The translations under genes and the position numbers were made by a program. From Colius striatus (taxonomy: Eukaryota; Chordata; Aves; Coliiformes; Coliidae): 64,000 bases of DNA. The stretch is taken from the NCBI RefSeq assembly GCF_028858725.1, contig NC_084762.1:7015374-7079373 (forward strand), in the 5' to 3' direction. Shown here piece after piece: positions 1 through 12,900 of this stretch. The number at the start of each line of letters is the position of its first letter. The stretch's first letter is position 1. The notes beneath the pieces are model-generated. The model searched no databases and was not told the DNA's origin. It worked only from the letters and a program-made list of their open reading frames with translations.

Positions 1-1279
1 TCTCCCATCTTCCTAACCCTTATCCCAACTTCTCAAAATCCACAGGGTAGAATATGAGCAAGTATATGGCACCTATGTTTCTAACATACTCTTTAGAAGT
101 AACACAGGCTCCATAAAAATGCTGTAAAAATCAACCATAACTTGATAAGGTCCCACGGTGAGTAGAGTCCTAGGCAAAGTAGTTATCTGGCTTCTGGTTA
201 AAGCCATGGGGAAAAAAATGGTCACTAGGTGGAAGGAGAAGAGAAGCAGAATTCTTCCTATTTTGCCTGTACTCAGTCTTAAGATGCCAGACTGACTGCT
301 GCTATCCCAGAGGTACCAGGCTCTCCATGAGATAGAAACTCTGGTTCCTCCCAGCACTTATGATTTCCATCTCTCCTCTCCCTGCTATAAGTAGCAAGCC
401 CAAATCTCCAGCACTCCTTTTTCATGACAAGGGATTGGTGTTGATCTGTTATCACTGGGGGAGAAAACACTAGATTTTGCATGTATTTCCTATGCCTTGA
501 GCCAGCTCTGCTTATGCATGTCACAGCTGGAGCCTGATGATAGAGATCATTTAGAATTTGGAAGATACCTCATCCATAAATAAAATATCAGCTATACAAA
601 GCAATGTAACTGGAAAGGAAATGAATTTTTTTACATCACCTGTAGTGTGTTCCATAATCCTCTTCATCCACAGATGTGCATTTCCTCATGATCAGAGCTT
701 CCTGGAGAAAAATTTGGCTTGTGAGCCTTCTAGACCTTCCTCAACCAAGCTCCCAGCATCTTGCACTCACATGCCCATAGTCACCAGGGATGGTGTGAAA
801 TGGAAAAGTCAGTCAGGGAATATTGGAAATGAGAGTGTTGCTTAAAATACTTTGAGGAAGCAGCTTATTATTGGGTGACAAAAAATTAGGAGCCAAGGTT
901 TCATGACTACTACAATGACATTTTATATCCTTCAGAGCACTGAAATGGCACTATCAAATCTGTCCTTGTGGTCAGGACTTTAAAAGGCTAGTTAAAAGTC
1001 AGGTTGTACCATAAACTAAAAGACCAGACTTTTTCAAATAGGGAAGATTCAGGATAAGAACAAAAAGAAATAAAAGGACTTTTTTCAAGTCTCTATTATG
1101 TCACCATGTCTTTTCAAGGCAAGTTCCTCCTTACAGGCTTGCTAACTTCTGATCAGAACAAGATCTGTACTATCTTTAAGTTGCTATGTAGGAAACATTT
1201 TTCTTGCTGTTACCTGTCCATCTGATTTTTTTGCTCTTTGGCTGTGCTAGAGGCTCCTGCTGCTTGACTTTCTGCTCTC
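1..1279. other. Intergenic DNA, nothing recognised
   Basis: Downstream flank of CTNND2. It has short chance open frames only, with no splice-flanked conserved peptide and no repeat family that I recognise. Confidence 0.6.
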
Positions 1280-1411
1280 TGCTTCCCTTCAGTTGGGCCC
1301 CTTCTGTCTTCAGATGCTTTTCAGTTGGGCCCATCCTGTCTTCTGATGCCCTTCAGCTGGGTCCATTCTGTCCCCTGATGCCCTTCAGCTGGTCCCTTAC
1401 TGTCCCGTGGT
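1280..1411. repeat. 32-bp minisatellite, about four units
   Basis: The core TTCAGTTGGG / TTCAGCTGGG recurs at 1288, 1320, 1352 and 1384, an exact 32-base step. Each core is followed by a CCATTCTGTC-type and CTGATGCC-type segment. The units have diverged by a few substitutions but not by indels until the last. The unit is GC-richer than its surroundings and is not a multiple of three, so it is not a coding repeat. Confidence 0.9.
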
Positions 1412-1799
1412 TCTTTCTCTGACCATACTCAGTAACTCCCAGCGGAAGGACAATCTTCTGCTCCATCTAGAGGTTCCTCCTGACTCAGGCTGTAGCAGCC
1501 AGGACAGGGTTGTGAAATAACACAAAGCACATTACTCAGTAAACCACAAACACAGCAGATGTCAACTGCCAAAGTTACTTCCTTCAGCTACCTCTCTGTT
1601 GTTTCTGTGGGTCTGTGGACAAGAAATGGCATACATTAGTTCTAACATTAGTGTCTGTTAGAAATACTGATTCTACAAATACTTTAATATTAAACACCCC
1701 TGCTACCACATAGGTAACAAGGAGAATTCACTTGCAGAAACAATAATCAAGCAAACTGTACATAAGCACCTAGAAGGTAATGATGGGAGCTGGCACATC

Positions 1800-2900
1800 A
1801 AACATGGATATCCCAGTCTGGTTTTTTTTTAATGCCAGAATTACAGGTCTTAGGTATATGGAGGAAGCAACAGATCTAATATATCATGACTTTAGAAAGA
1901 CATTGTCGTCTATTACAATCTATAAGTAAAAGAACCATGGACTACTGCATGAAGGAATTTTATACATGAGAAGAATTGTCTAGAAAATGAGACCCTGTCA
2001 TAACCACAATTCACTATCAAAATGGGAGAAAATATGTTAAACAGTGTTCCACCAAGGGCCAATTCATATTCACTTCTTTGAAATGAATCATGAATGATCT
2101 GGATCAGGAAGCTTGGGAAGAGAAAGTGGGACAGTGGAAGCAGTGGAAGGGAAAGTATGACTACTGAATCTGAGGATGGTGTCAAAACTAGGACAGACCT
2201 TAGAGAGCAGGCTTAAGATTCTGAATAATATTGTTAAATTGGAGGAATATTCTGCAAATAAGACAGGGTACCATTCAGTAATGAGGAGTAATACACTGAG
2301 ACAGGACCAATCCTTTATGTAAACAGAGGAGGAGCAAGAAGTGGTAAGAAATCATTCTGCAGACAAAAACCTCCAAGGTTTTGTACTGAAGAACATAAGT
2401 CAGCAGTATCACGTTATTGCTAGGAAAAAGAAAAAAAGGCACTAAACCCACTATGCTGAAAGATATTTTCTATTCTTATAACTCTATATATAGGTACAGA
2501 AAGAAAGGCTTGTACCATAAAAGACTGAATTCCACCGCAGTCAGCATTACCAGGGTCTCAGCAGGAGTATTGTGTCCACTTTTGGTGACATGCTTCAAAA
2601 AGGACGTGCAAAAGAGAGAACAATGACAGCACTGGAAAACATCACCCACAGGGAAAAGTTAAGTCTGTTGAAGTTATTTAATCTAGAGAGGAAAATATCT
2701 AGGAGAGGCATAATAACAGTCTTCAGATGTGTAAAGCTGTTGCTGCAAAAAGCAAGTGAATAAGCTCTTTTCTACGTTTGTAATAGGCAGGGGATAAAGT
2801 AATAGGTTTAAACTCAGGAGGGAAGATTCAGGTTAGACATCTGGATATCAGGCATGCTACATGTTCCCACAGAAAGAAGAAAATTTAAGTCAATTGAGGT
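1800..2900 (+). mobile_element. Ancient CR1/L3-like LINE relic
   Basis: Highly decayed stretch that follows the order of a CR1-type ORF2 and 3' end. Near 1880 there is a tract resembling the 'HDFRKA' reverse-transcriptase block, then segments at about 2200-2300 (GAGCAGGCTTAAGATTCTGA region) and 2555-2600 (GAGTATTGTGTCCACTTTTGG), and at 2630-2860 the final block (GAAAACATCACC, ATAACAGTCTTCA, GATTCAGGTTAGACAT). Many stops and indels are present, so it is inactive. Identification is from recalled consensus patterns, and boundaries are approximate. Confidence 0.6.
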
Positions 2901-3506
2901 TGATTTATCTCAGCAATGGAACTGCACATAATGGAGACTCAGGGAATGATCAAAACTTTCCTGACAGTTACTGAACGTGATGTTACTCTATTGATACCAA
3001 GGAATGAGAGAAATAGGGGAAATAATACAGGTTGAGATGTGGAGAGAGGAAAGGTGTGGAGTACAGTGTAAATAACGTTGCAGAAGAAGGATTAAAGAGA
3101 ATTGAGAGGCAGGAGGTCAGAGAAAGCAATGGGGAATAAATTAAAGCAGTGAGGGGAAACTGAGGATGCATCCAGAAGATAAAAACATAAGGACAGGGAT
3201 GAGAAAAAGAAGACCTAGCACAGAAGATCCTGTCCTAGCTGGATTCCTTTAGATGTCTGGGATATAGACACAGAAAGATGGTCAGAAAGATTTATTGCCC
3301 CCTAGATGTTTCCAGACCACACTGCTTTCCAGATACTGCCACAAAGTCCTCTATTTGCATTCCTCTGCATCCAGTAATGCCCATGAAACCAGCTAGCAAA
3401 GAGCTTCATCACATTCTTCTTCCCTGTTTTCTCACAGCAGTTCATTGCATAGCCATGAGAATTTTGGGTTACTGATCTCAGAGATCAACACTTCAGCAAA
3501 CTTGAC
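2901..3506. other. Purine-rich intergenic stretch
   Basis: From about 2990 to 3250 the plus strand is strongly G/A-rich with few pyrimidine runs; the rest is ordinary single-copy sequence. No gene is seen. Confidence 0.5.
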
Positions 3507-4542
3507 TGTCGTGGGTTCAGCCCAGCACAAACGAAGCACCATGCAGCCACTCACTCCCTCACTCACTCACACCCCTACATACAACCTCATCCCAAGGTGG
3601 GATGGTGGAGGCCCCAGCAAGATGGGAGGAGAAAAGATAACCAAGGGCCTTATGGATCAAGACAAGGGCAGGAAGGGCTCACTGCCAGTTATGGTTCTGG
3701 GCAAAACAGACTCCACTACTCAACTTAGGGAAGAAAACAAGAACAGTTTAATGTACTACCAGTGAGAAACAGAACACACAGAAAGCAAAAGCAGAGCAGG
3801 ATGATGAGAAAAATACAACTATCACTTTAAAACTTCTTTCCCCACCTCTCCCCAGGCTCAGCTCCCTACTCCTGATCTCTCTACCTCCTCCCCCCTTCAG
3901 TGGCATAGAGGGTCAGGAATGGGCAACGAGGTCAATCTCTCACAGATAGTCTCTGCTGCTTTTCTTCTCTTCTCAGAGGCTCAGAGGATGATGACTCCTC
4001 CCCTGCTCCAACACAGGGTCCCTCCCACAGAATACAGTTCCTAATGAACCTCTCTGGTGTGAGCCCTTCCCAAGGGCTGCTGTAGCTGCTGACAGACTCT
4101 TCCCTGTGGGTATCCTCTGTGGCAGCAGAACTCCAGGCACGTTCTGCTCCAGTGCCACTTTCCCACAGAGTCATGGCCCCTCTGGGCATAGCCTCCCCTT
4201 CTGCCATGGGCTCCTCCACGAGCTGCTGGCAGATCTCAGCTGCACCATTACCCTCCGTGGGTTGCAGGGGGACAGCTGCTGTCTCACTACAGGATGCAGG
4301 GCAGTCTCTGCTCCAGCACACCTCCTCCCTCACTGACCTTGGGGTCTGCATGACCACTTCTCTCTCCTCCAACTCCTTCCATCACTTCCCAGAAAGGGAA
4401 ACCCCCCTTTTCTGGCTTCTTCTTAAAAAGTGATTGCAGAGGTGCCCAATTGGCTCAGCCAATGGCACCATTCCACTAGCTCATGGCTTTTTATTCCTGC
4501 AGCCTCCTTTTTTCCTTATCCCATACTTCCCAAAAGCTGACA
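3507..4542 (-). mobile_element. Solo LTR of an avian endogenous retrovirus (ERVL-like)
   Basis: On the minus strand the element begins TGTCAGC and ends CCACGACA, the TGT...ACA inverted termini of retroviral LTRs. Its 3' part resembles the common avian LTR ending: a GAGTGAG-rich tract, GGCTGCATGGTGCTTCG, then GGGCTGAACCCACGACA. An ATTAAACTGTTCTTG block near 3745 looks like the poly(A) signal region. A CCAAT-type box and AATAAAAAG TATA-like box lie near 4450-4495. Degenerate GCTCC...GGGTCC...CCCA units run through 4010-4330. No gag, pol or env sequence adjoins it, so it is a solo LTR left by recombination. No target-site duplication is evident, which suggests age. The 146-residue open frame at 3932-4372 lies wholly inside it and is not credited as a gene. 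Confidence 0.78.
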
Positions 4543-6749
4543 CATGAAAATCAAGGATGCTGTAGGAAACAGTGTAGTTTGATGCTGGACTGCCTCTTCC
4601 ATCTGTACACAGCCTTCTCCTCACACTTCATGCACTGCACAACAACTGAAGCCCAGTAATTAGACATCTGAATAACAATTCTGAGGGTCTGTCAGTAGCA
4701 TGCTGACATCTCTTACTGCTATAGTATAAATATAAAATGATCATCATAAACTTGCAGGGCATAGTTAACAATGCTCAAAGCCAGAACATAGAAACAGCAC
4801 TGAAACAGTTGCCCCTTTCAAGCAGGCGTGCTCCCACTTTTTCTGTGGGAGTGGAGAAGAATCCCCAGCCATGAAGATTACTCTGTGCAATGCTGGTGTC
4901 AGTGGCAAAATGACAGGGAAGGGAATCCTCAAACTGCATGCAAGAGGGAAAGTCAACTGAGCAATTTGCACTCATAGCACAAAGTGGAGTGTTGCATCGT
5001 TGGATTGCCAAAGAATTTAACTGCTAAGATCACATAGAGGAAGCATTTAGAGTTTGTTGCAAAAGCCATAGCTTCTTAAAAAAAGCTGTTTCCTCATTAA
5101 AGTTTTTGTTCACATGTTATTCATTTATCAGCTAATTCTCTGCCAGTGCATTGTCTTGGAATGACAATATTTTTCCCCCTCAGCAACACTGTTTAATGTG
5201 ATGAACAACATTGTCATGATGAGCTTCAATAGTTTCCCTCTAGCCAATAATTGATTGAATTACAGCCAGAGTAGAGGAACTTTAGGGAGTTAGAAAGAGC
5301 CCCCAATAAGTCCTTCTGTAGAAGGAGCTGAGCACTCTGGTGCTTTATTACCCAGGAAAGGGGTAAAATGACTTTGACACCAATGTAAAGCAGTCACAAG
5401 CTCAGACTTGCTAAAGTTATTGGGGCTTGGGGGATGTTACTGTAAGGCAGCATTTTTCATCATCTTAGGAAAAATAACCATACATGCAAAATACAGAAGC
5501 CTCCAGTTTTTATGAAGCCCTGTTTCTTGTGGGGTTTTTTTTGCTTTAGGGAATGTTTTCTAGCTGGATTATCATTGATATCAGTATACTTTTGCACTGC
5601 AGGTTTGTTTGGCTTGGTGGAAAAACCCATAAAACAAAAATCCTGGTAATGGATATTAAGATCTGTCAGGCTGAAGATAAAGTCACATGAACACAAGGAA
5701 AGCAAGGTAAAAAGGGCAAACTAATGGCAAACAAATAGTCTCCAAATCTTGTGTGCAGTAAAGCTCTCAGAGGCCAAACACAAAGCCCTGCTTCTGTCAT
5801 CCTGCCCTTTTTTGCCTCTTGTATCCCCCCCTCTTAAAACAATTTCCTAATCAGAGAGGAAGGAAAAGTGAAACTGCACAGCCCTGAGATCCCAGCTGTA
5901 TGGTTGTCCAGTGCTTCTCCCTACATCCTGGACTAACACAGAAGAACATCCCTAGTGTACAAAGAAAAAGTGCTAATGATCTTATTTCCTCACTCCCTCA
6001 GAGATAAAAGACAGCTTTCCTGAAAGGGAGTTGCTGTGAGAAGCTGTCACTGAAGTGAAGCAGCAGCAGGCAGCAGGTTGCCTGGATTTCACTGAGAGCA
6101 GAGGAAATGATTTCCTTGTTTTGAACAGCACATAAAGTTCTCCATTTGAAAACAAAATTCAGAAGTCTTGCAATGTAAATCTAGCCCTCTGCTTTCAATT
6201 TAACAGGTTCATTCTCCTTCCTTTTCCCAACTGGCAAGAATGCACTGCTCTGGTAAGATTCCCTCACACAGGGAAAGGATGAAATCTCAGCTCTCAGTCT
6301 TCCTTCATTTTTTCAGTATGCATTTTCAAAAGAGATGAAAGCTCTAGAAAGTATTTGCTAGATGTCTCAGGTAGTTCCTCCATATCAAATACTGGAGGTG
6401 TTCAACATAAGGTGTCTTTCATATGAAAAAGAAAAGCCCTAAACCTCTGATTTTATGTGTGAGAGATCATTCCACCAAAGCTTAAAAAACTTCCTGAAAT
6501 TGTTTACTGGTTAGTTGAAGGGGTTGGTTTGTTTGGTTTTCTCACCTTGTTTTCACTAGGAAATCTTTTTCATTAATTTAGGAGAATCAAATAAAGCTGT
6601 GGTGCTGGCAGGGGTCTTCAGTTGGAGGGAGCTGGGCTTGTGTGACTTGGGAAGAGGAAAATAAGGGTCCATATAATAGCTGCCAACAGCTACTTTAGGG
6701 GCAGTCTCACAAAAATGGAGGAGCCCAATTGTGCAGAGCAATCACAAGT
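4543..6749. other. Intergenic single-copy DNA
   Basis: No gene, RNA or repeat family recognised. AT-rich with short chance frames. Confidence 0.6.
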
Positions 6750-6958
6750 GATACAGCAAGGGACAAAGGACACCAGCTGTGTCTTGGGAAATTCAGGTGG
6801 GTCTCAAGGTAAAACTTCTTTACCAAGAGGTCAGTGCAACACAGGGACAGCTTAACTGTGAACACAGAAAACACCAAAGATTTTAAGACTTGGCTAGATA
6901 GGTTTTAGAGGTCTCTTTCCACCAACGTGACTCAGATTCTCTGCCCTGCTCACCAACA
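6750..6958 (+). mobile_element. CR1 LINE 3' fragment, internally deleted
   Basis: Matches the CR1 3' region in order: AAAGGACACCAGCTG, TTGGGAAATTCAGG, AACTTCTTTACCAAGAGG, CAGTGCAACACAGG, then a gap and a decayed end. The terminal octamer repeat is lost. Confidence 0.72.
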
Positions 6959-9900
6959 TGTAGTACAAAAGACAGTTTTCATACCATCAGCAATCACAAA
7001 GCCATACTAGAACATCTGTCCACACAGTCTATAAGCACAGTAGTAATATCCCAGAAGAACTGTATGACATTTTTCCCAAGGAGAAACCATTCCAGCGGTT
7101 CCCTTCTCAGGTTTACTTTTGACTTCAGGTGTTTTAGGCACAGAGTGTCCAAAACAAAGATGCTTTCCTGAAATAAGAATCCATACAACAACATTTCTGC
7201 CTTCCCCAAACAGAAAAGTTAATATAGGCCTTCTGATGATTGTTATGTTGAACAAGATTGACTAAACACTGCTGTTTTTTTTGCATAATGATAGCATTTA
7301 GCAGCATCAAAACATCTTTCACTACTGTGCTAGCTTCTACACATAGTAAAGAGTGAGTCATTGCCATAATGAATGGGCAGTCCAAGGCAGACAAAGAATG
7401 GAAGAAAGGGATTATATATAGTGGAGAGATAGGGAGATATGCAGTGATTCACCATGATCCTAACGTTGCTTGGAAAGGGGAAAGATGAGATATTAGATAA
7501 ATGCTGTTCTCCTAAGAGATGCTATTCTCTAGCTCAGCGCTACTGCAACATAACTGTCTTCCAATAATTGTTAAAGCTGGTGGGTTTGCGTTTGGTTTTT
7601 GGAAGAAAGGAATTGAACAGAGTTTTCAGAAAATCACATTCTTCAGGCTTCCAGGGAAAACAGACACTTTCATAATGCTTTTGATGAAATGTCCTGAGTC
7701 TCTGCCCCTGCTGCTTGCTGCACAGGCGGAGAATTTCCCGCAGATTGTTTCATAAAGAACTGCAGACAAGTTTTTGTGACAGTTTTATTTCATTCACTGC
7801 CTTTGAGAGTGTATACATGTTGCCCAGGGCAGAGGCACAACTCAGTGGCAAATTACTGAAGTCACAATTTGTGTCTGGATATTCCAACAGCAGAGTCATG
7901 CCTGACTCATTTATAAGGGGGGGCAGAAACAATATTCTTGGCAAACAAACTTGTGGATGTAAAGCTATGGCTTGTAGTGTACAAATGCAGGAAAGAGTCC
8001 CCAGTGAAGCCTGAGCTGGTTTGTTTCTTGGCTTTAGCTGACCTGACAGATTTTTCTTGTGCTGTTCTGTAGTTTCTGTAAGCCAAGGGTGAACACCAAG
8101 GCCAGGCATTTCAAATGTTGTTTCATCCTTTAGGAATCCCAGATTCTGTTCAAAGCCCACCTCTTTGCTTCTGCATGTTGAGATGAAGTGCTGCCTACAG
8201 GGTGCTTAAGTAAGCACACTTCAGCTACCAGTGGTAGGTGTGTTACAAAACCAAAATCAACCAAATCAACCATACCACACACCTTGAGAACAGCATAGAC
8301 AAAGCTTTTTGGACACTAGGAAGGTGTTGGTGTGTATACTGTAACCATATGCACGGTCGTATGTTCTGCAAACCTTAGTGAGAATATGGGTCTTTCTGGT
8401 GGTTTTTTGTAATGCAAAGCAGAGCAGGTTTACAAAATGCATTTGCTCCAAAGCTCTTGTTCATATTGCTAGTTCATGTGAGAGAACTTACGTTGTATGC
8501 TCAGCCTTCAAGAGGAGACATCTGTGGGGGTTTAAAAATAGGCTGAACAAAATGATGGTAGAAACAACCCATTCGCAGCTACTAACCATGGAGACATCAG
8601 TTCTAGTTCAGGAAGTCTCTAGAGGGATGACAATTTACTGGAAGCTGTTCACACTCAGAATCTATTTATACTCAAAACCTTGTTACTGGCAAAAGGGAAA
8701 GCAGTTTAGCATCAGTGTTATTAATGTTTTAAGAGTCTGATGGTTCAAATTACTAGTGCATTTACAACTATATGCACTCTGAGTCCAAATTTAATACAGA
8801 GAGAAACCTCAATAGTAATACAGTTAAAGTTGTCTTACAAGAAGTGCTAAAATCAAGGATCTGAACCTGTCTCATGAAAAATGGAGTGGGGTTGCAAAAG
8901 GTCATCAGTCTCCCAAGGTCTTTGCTGTGAGCAGTGGCAGAGGTCCCATTCTCCTCAACCTTGGGTCTTCTTGGGGATACTTTAACATAATATTTCACTA
9001 CAGCCTACCTCCTTCTCCCTGCTTCCCAGGTAAAGTTTGGGAGCTGCACACTGCCCTCGCATATCCAAACAGTCATTTGTCTTGCAATTATTATGTAAGG
9101 GTGCCAGATCCCTACCAAGCAAAGAAAATGCAGGGATGCAACAGGCATGCAGCCACTAGAAAACTGCTGCCACGGCTAAAGCTCGTGGCCTTTTACCTCT
9201 TACTGTCAAAGATCATATCTACAGGGCTACAACTAGAAGACCCTAAGAAAAGATTGCTCTGGTTACGCATTACCTTACTTTATAGACTCTTCCATGTACA
9301 TTTGTTGTTGGCTGCTGCTCAGCTGAGGATCCTGGGCTAGAAAGATGTTTGGCTTGACCCACTGCAGTCCTGTTTATGTCTCTGTAATTAAAGACAGAGC
9401 CAAGATGCCAACTATACATGATGCCAGTGCCTCTCAGCCTTCTGCATTTATAAAACAACCAGCCAAAAAAGCACATCTTTAGCAGGGAAGGATCCTGGTT
9501 TGCACTTCCATTTGTCTGAGGGTCCAACGAGAGAAAGGTTAACAATGGATCTGAAGGAAGGGCAACATTAGTGAGATGAATGAGAGAGTTTGCAGAGCTG
9601 GTGGCATTTTGTGGCAGGGTGATGAACAAATGATAGGAGGCCACAGAGAGTGAGGTTAGCACAGGAGTAAGGAGTATGGGAGAACTGAGAAGGTGATAAT
9701 TGCTCATGTAAATACCACCTTCTATCAAGAGGAGACCCACTACAGATTTCAGTAGTCTTTAAAGTGAACCTGATTGACTTATCATAGAGTTCCTGTCTGA
9801 GTACCCACCAGGAGTTTACATGTCTCAGCTGGGGAGTGATAAATGCAAATCCTAAATTATGTCATAAAAATTATAGCCTGAAAAAGTTGGTTACATTGCA

Positions 9901-12900
9901 CATGACACCGCTGTGGAGAAAACACTTGAGTGTTTGAGAATGATTTTCATGTTGCACAGTATCTAGAGTATCTAGACATACATCCAACATTGGAATGAAC
10001 TGGAGTAGCTCTAGTGAGATCAGTGATTCAGATTTTGTGGACTAGTATTAATCTGACCCATACTGACTTTTTGTTACATTGTGTATTAAAATAGTGTATT
10101 GAATCCAAACATTTATTTTCACAGATCAAAATGGTAAGAAACTCCTGGCTGAATGCTTTTTTGGAATATGGTTTTTTTTGAACGTGCTCTTAGGAACTTG
10201 TGGAAGCTATTGATCCAAAAAGAGTAAGGTGACAGATCTGCATTCTTACATACTATGTGTTGCCTTCATAAGCCAATTGATCTAAACAATCGGCTTCATG
10301 CTGAAGCATGGCTGAATTTCAGTGTTAACTGTTACTTTACCTCTGTTATTAAATCACTTTCTAAATGAGATCTGTCTAATTAAATCATTTTAAAGACCAA
10401 GTAAACAGCTCCAAATTTGATTAATTTGCTATTCATGAGTCACGCTAAAGTCAGGAGAGGCTTTGTTTAGTGGCAAATTGATATTAAACAATGCAAGTTC
10501 ATGTTCATACAGTATTAACTGAGAATCCAGTAGAGAGTATGCCTTATTTCAATAGTTTCTGACTGATAAAGACTAAATCATCACGTTTATTCATTTATCC
10601 TTGCCTGCACTGTAAAAAGCTAGGAATGTTTTCACTGAATTCATTGTAGTTGCTGAGATGCAAAGCTTGTAATCAACAGAAGAGGAAAGCCCATACTCCC
10701 TATAATGTGAAACAATCCCTTTATTTTTTGGAAGAAAGACTGAGACAGCTACAGGGGAATTACAGTGACATTTTACTGTCATGAGAGAAGGGTCAGGCCT
10801 TGACATTCCTGAGATGAATGAAAGGCAGCAGTTAAGGCTGTCATCTGTTACACGGTTGTGGGGCTTTTTTCTTGCTTTTTATCCCCTCAGAAACGTTATT
10901 CTTAAAGCCTCAGCTCTTGGAATCATGAGACTACACTAGGGTTTTACTTCTCTTTTTAAGACAGTTTTTAAAGTCTTGGAGACTGCTGGACATCAAGGGT
11001 TGCCTGTTCTGTCACTTGTGTTTGTAGTTAGCACTGCAAACGATGACCCACCCAAACAAAACGTCTTGACCCTTCCTGATGAAGGAAAGGAGAACCAGCT
11101 CAAGTGGTTCTCTCCACTCAGTGATGCTTTCCAAGCTTACTTGAATGCCTTCTTGTTTGCCAGGTGTTTGCCATCATCTTATCCCTTTCCTCCCATGTGA
11201 ACTTAGCAATATCTATTTTTACATGTCTATATCTAGCATGAGTATTGTTCTCATATGGTAAGATGGAAGGGCATGACTAGCCACTATGCTGATACTGGAT
11301 GTCACTAAATGTAATGATGAAATTTCTGCTTTATTGTCCTAAAAGACAAGTCCTTGGTTTAAGGAAAGTTGTGTAATCTCCCTTCCTAGTCAACAGAAAA
11401 GAAAATAAGCATTTCCAGAAGTCAATTAATCCAATGCTAAGATGAATCCCTTTTTATTACAGAGAAAGCCTAAATAACTAGCTTAAACTAGATGCCTCAT
11501 AAATGGCTGCAGTTTGATGGGAGGTGTCTCATCCCACATCTGAGGAAGAAAAAGAGCTACAACCTCTACAGACTGAAATTCAACATGGTGCATAATAATC
11601 TTAATGGGGACTACTTGAGAATCCATCACTGATAACTCATTCAGAATTGCAACAACAGGTCACTGAATTGCTATTTATAGAGAAGCTTATTATCATTTAT
11701 CCTACTCAGGTTGAGTGACCTTGGAATTTCTGCTCATCAGACCCTTGAAATTTCATTTATTGCCTAGTCTCTGGCAAGGGAAGGAGTCCAACTACATGCT
11801 CTGTTTGTTAATGTGAGCAGTAGAAGCTCTATTTGCTACAGCACTCTAGCTCTTCATTTGGGCATTTTACCTTTGCCCAAAGTCGACAGCAAGGTGTTAC
11901 TGACAGTCTGACTTTCTAAAGAATGGATGAGCCATTGAGGTACAACCAAGCACAGCTGCTGCTTTCTAAAGTTTCTTCTGCCCTTTTCTCCCCTGTTTTT
12001 CTTCCTCTTACCCCTTTCCATCACAGGCATCACGAACAAAGCTTTCAAGGTGGGGTATCACAACCCAGGATGTAGATATGAAAACAGAGATACAGAGAAC
12101 ATAAAACTGTGCCCAATGCAGAGAGCAAACTTCATTCTGACCAAATAAGCATAACCTCTCTCCCTGCTCCAGGGAGACCAACTTTTGTTGTTGTTTTCTG
12201 TCCAGTGCAGAAGGTTGTTTATTTATATTGTTTTTATGTAAAATGATATGATTTCCCACATAGTGGAAAATCAGGTTCCCAGGCAGTTGCACATCTAGAT
12301 ACAGGCACAGACACAGTGGACAAGCTAAAGGCATTCTGGCTCTTGCTGACTTAGACTGGCTGGTCCTTTCAGCTGCAATAACATCCTTCCTGTGATTGCA
12401 TTTTGTGCACAACTCCCTATAATTTTTAAAATGCAAGCACAAACATGAGAAAAAACAACAGGAGTAGGTCTGCCAATGAACCATGGGTAGCATCAGGGGG
12501 ACTAGGAATTGTTTTATCATGAAGTTTTTGTATTTAGACGCAATTTTCTAATCAAAGACACATTCTTCAGTCACAAGTGGCTGTATTCTTAACACAGTGC
12601 ACAGGACAAAGTTCTTCAATCTATTTTCACATTTATATCTGGTCTTTAAGTGGTCATACCACTTTTCTCCAGAACTGCAGCCTGTTACAATAGATACTGT
12701 CCCATTTGTTGTTTTCAGGCTGCAATCACTTCATTGCAGAGGGCAACTCGATGTCTCAAGCTTCGCTCTTTCATCCACAGCCTTGGATGGAAGTGTGTGT
12801 TGACATTGGCTTCATGTGGATATTCAAGTCTTTTCTCCGTGTAGGCAGTAGTAAACAATTCTTCAAGCCAGAATTCCTGTTGGAAGTAAGGCAAAGTAAG

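Noticed and set aside
3932..4372. 146-codon minus-strand open frame
   Set aside because: Lies entirely within the solo LTR and reflects its degenerate GC-rich internal units, not a protein gene.
9270..9740. 156-codon minus-strand open frame
   Set aside because: Low-complexity Leu/Ser-rich peptide with no domain; not flanked by credible splice sites.
12008..12520. 170-codon minus-strand open frame, longest in the window
   Set aside because: No recognisable domain, no splice sites or conserved context, and composition typical of AT-rich non-coding DNA. A frame of this size is expected by chance in 64 kb.
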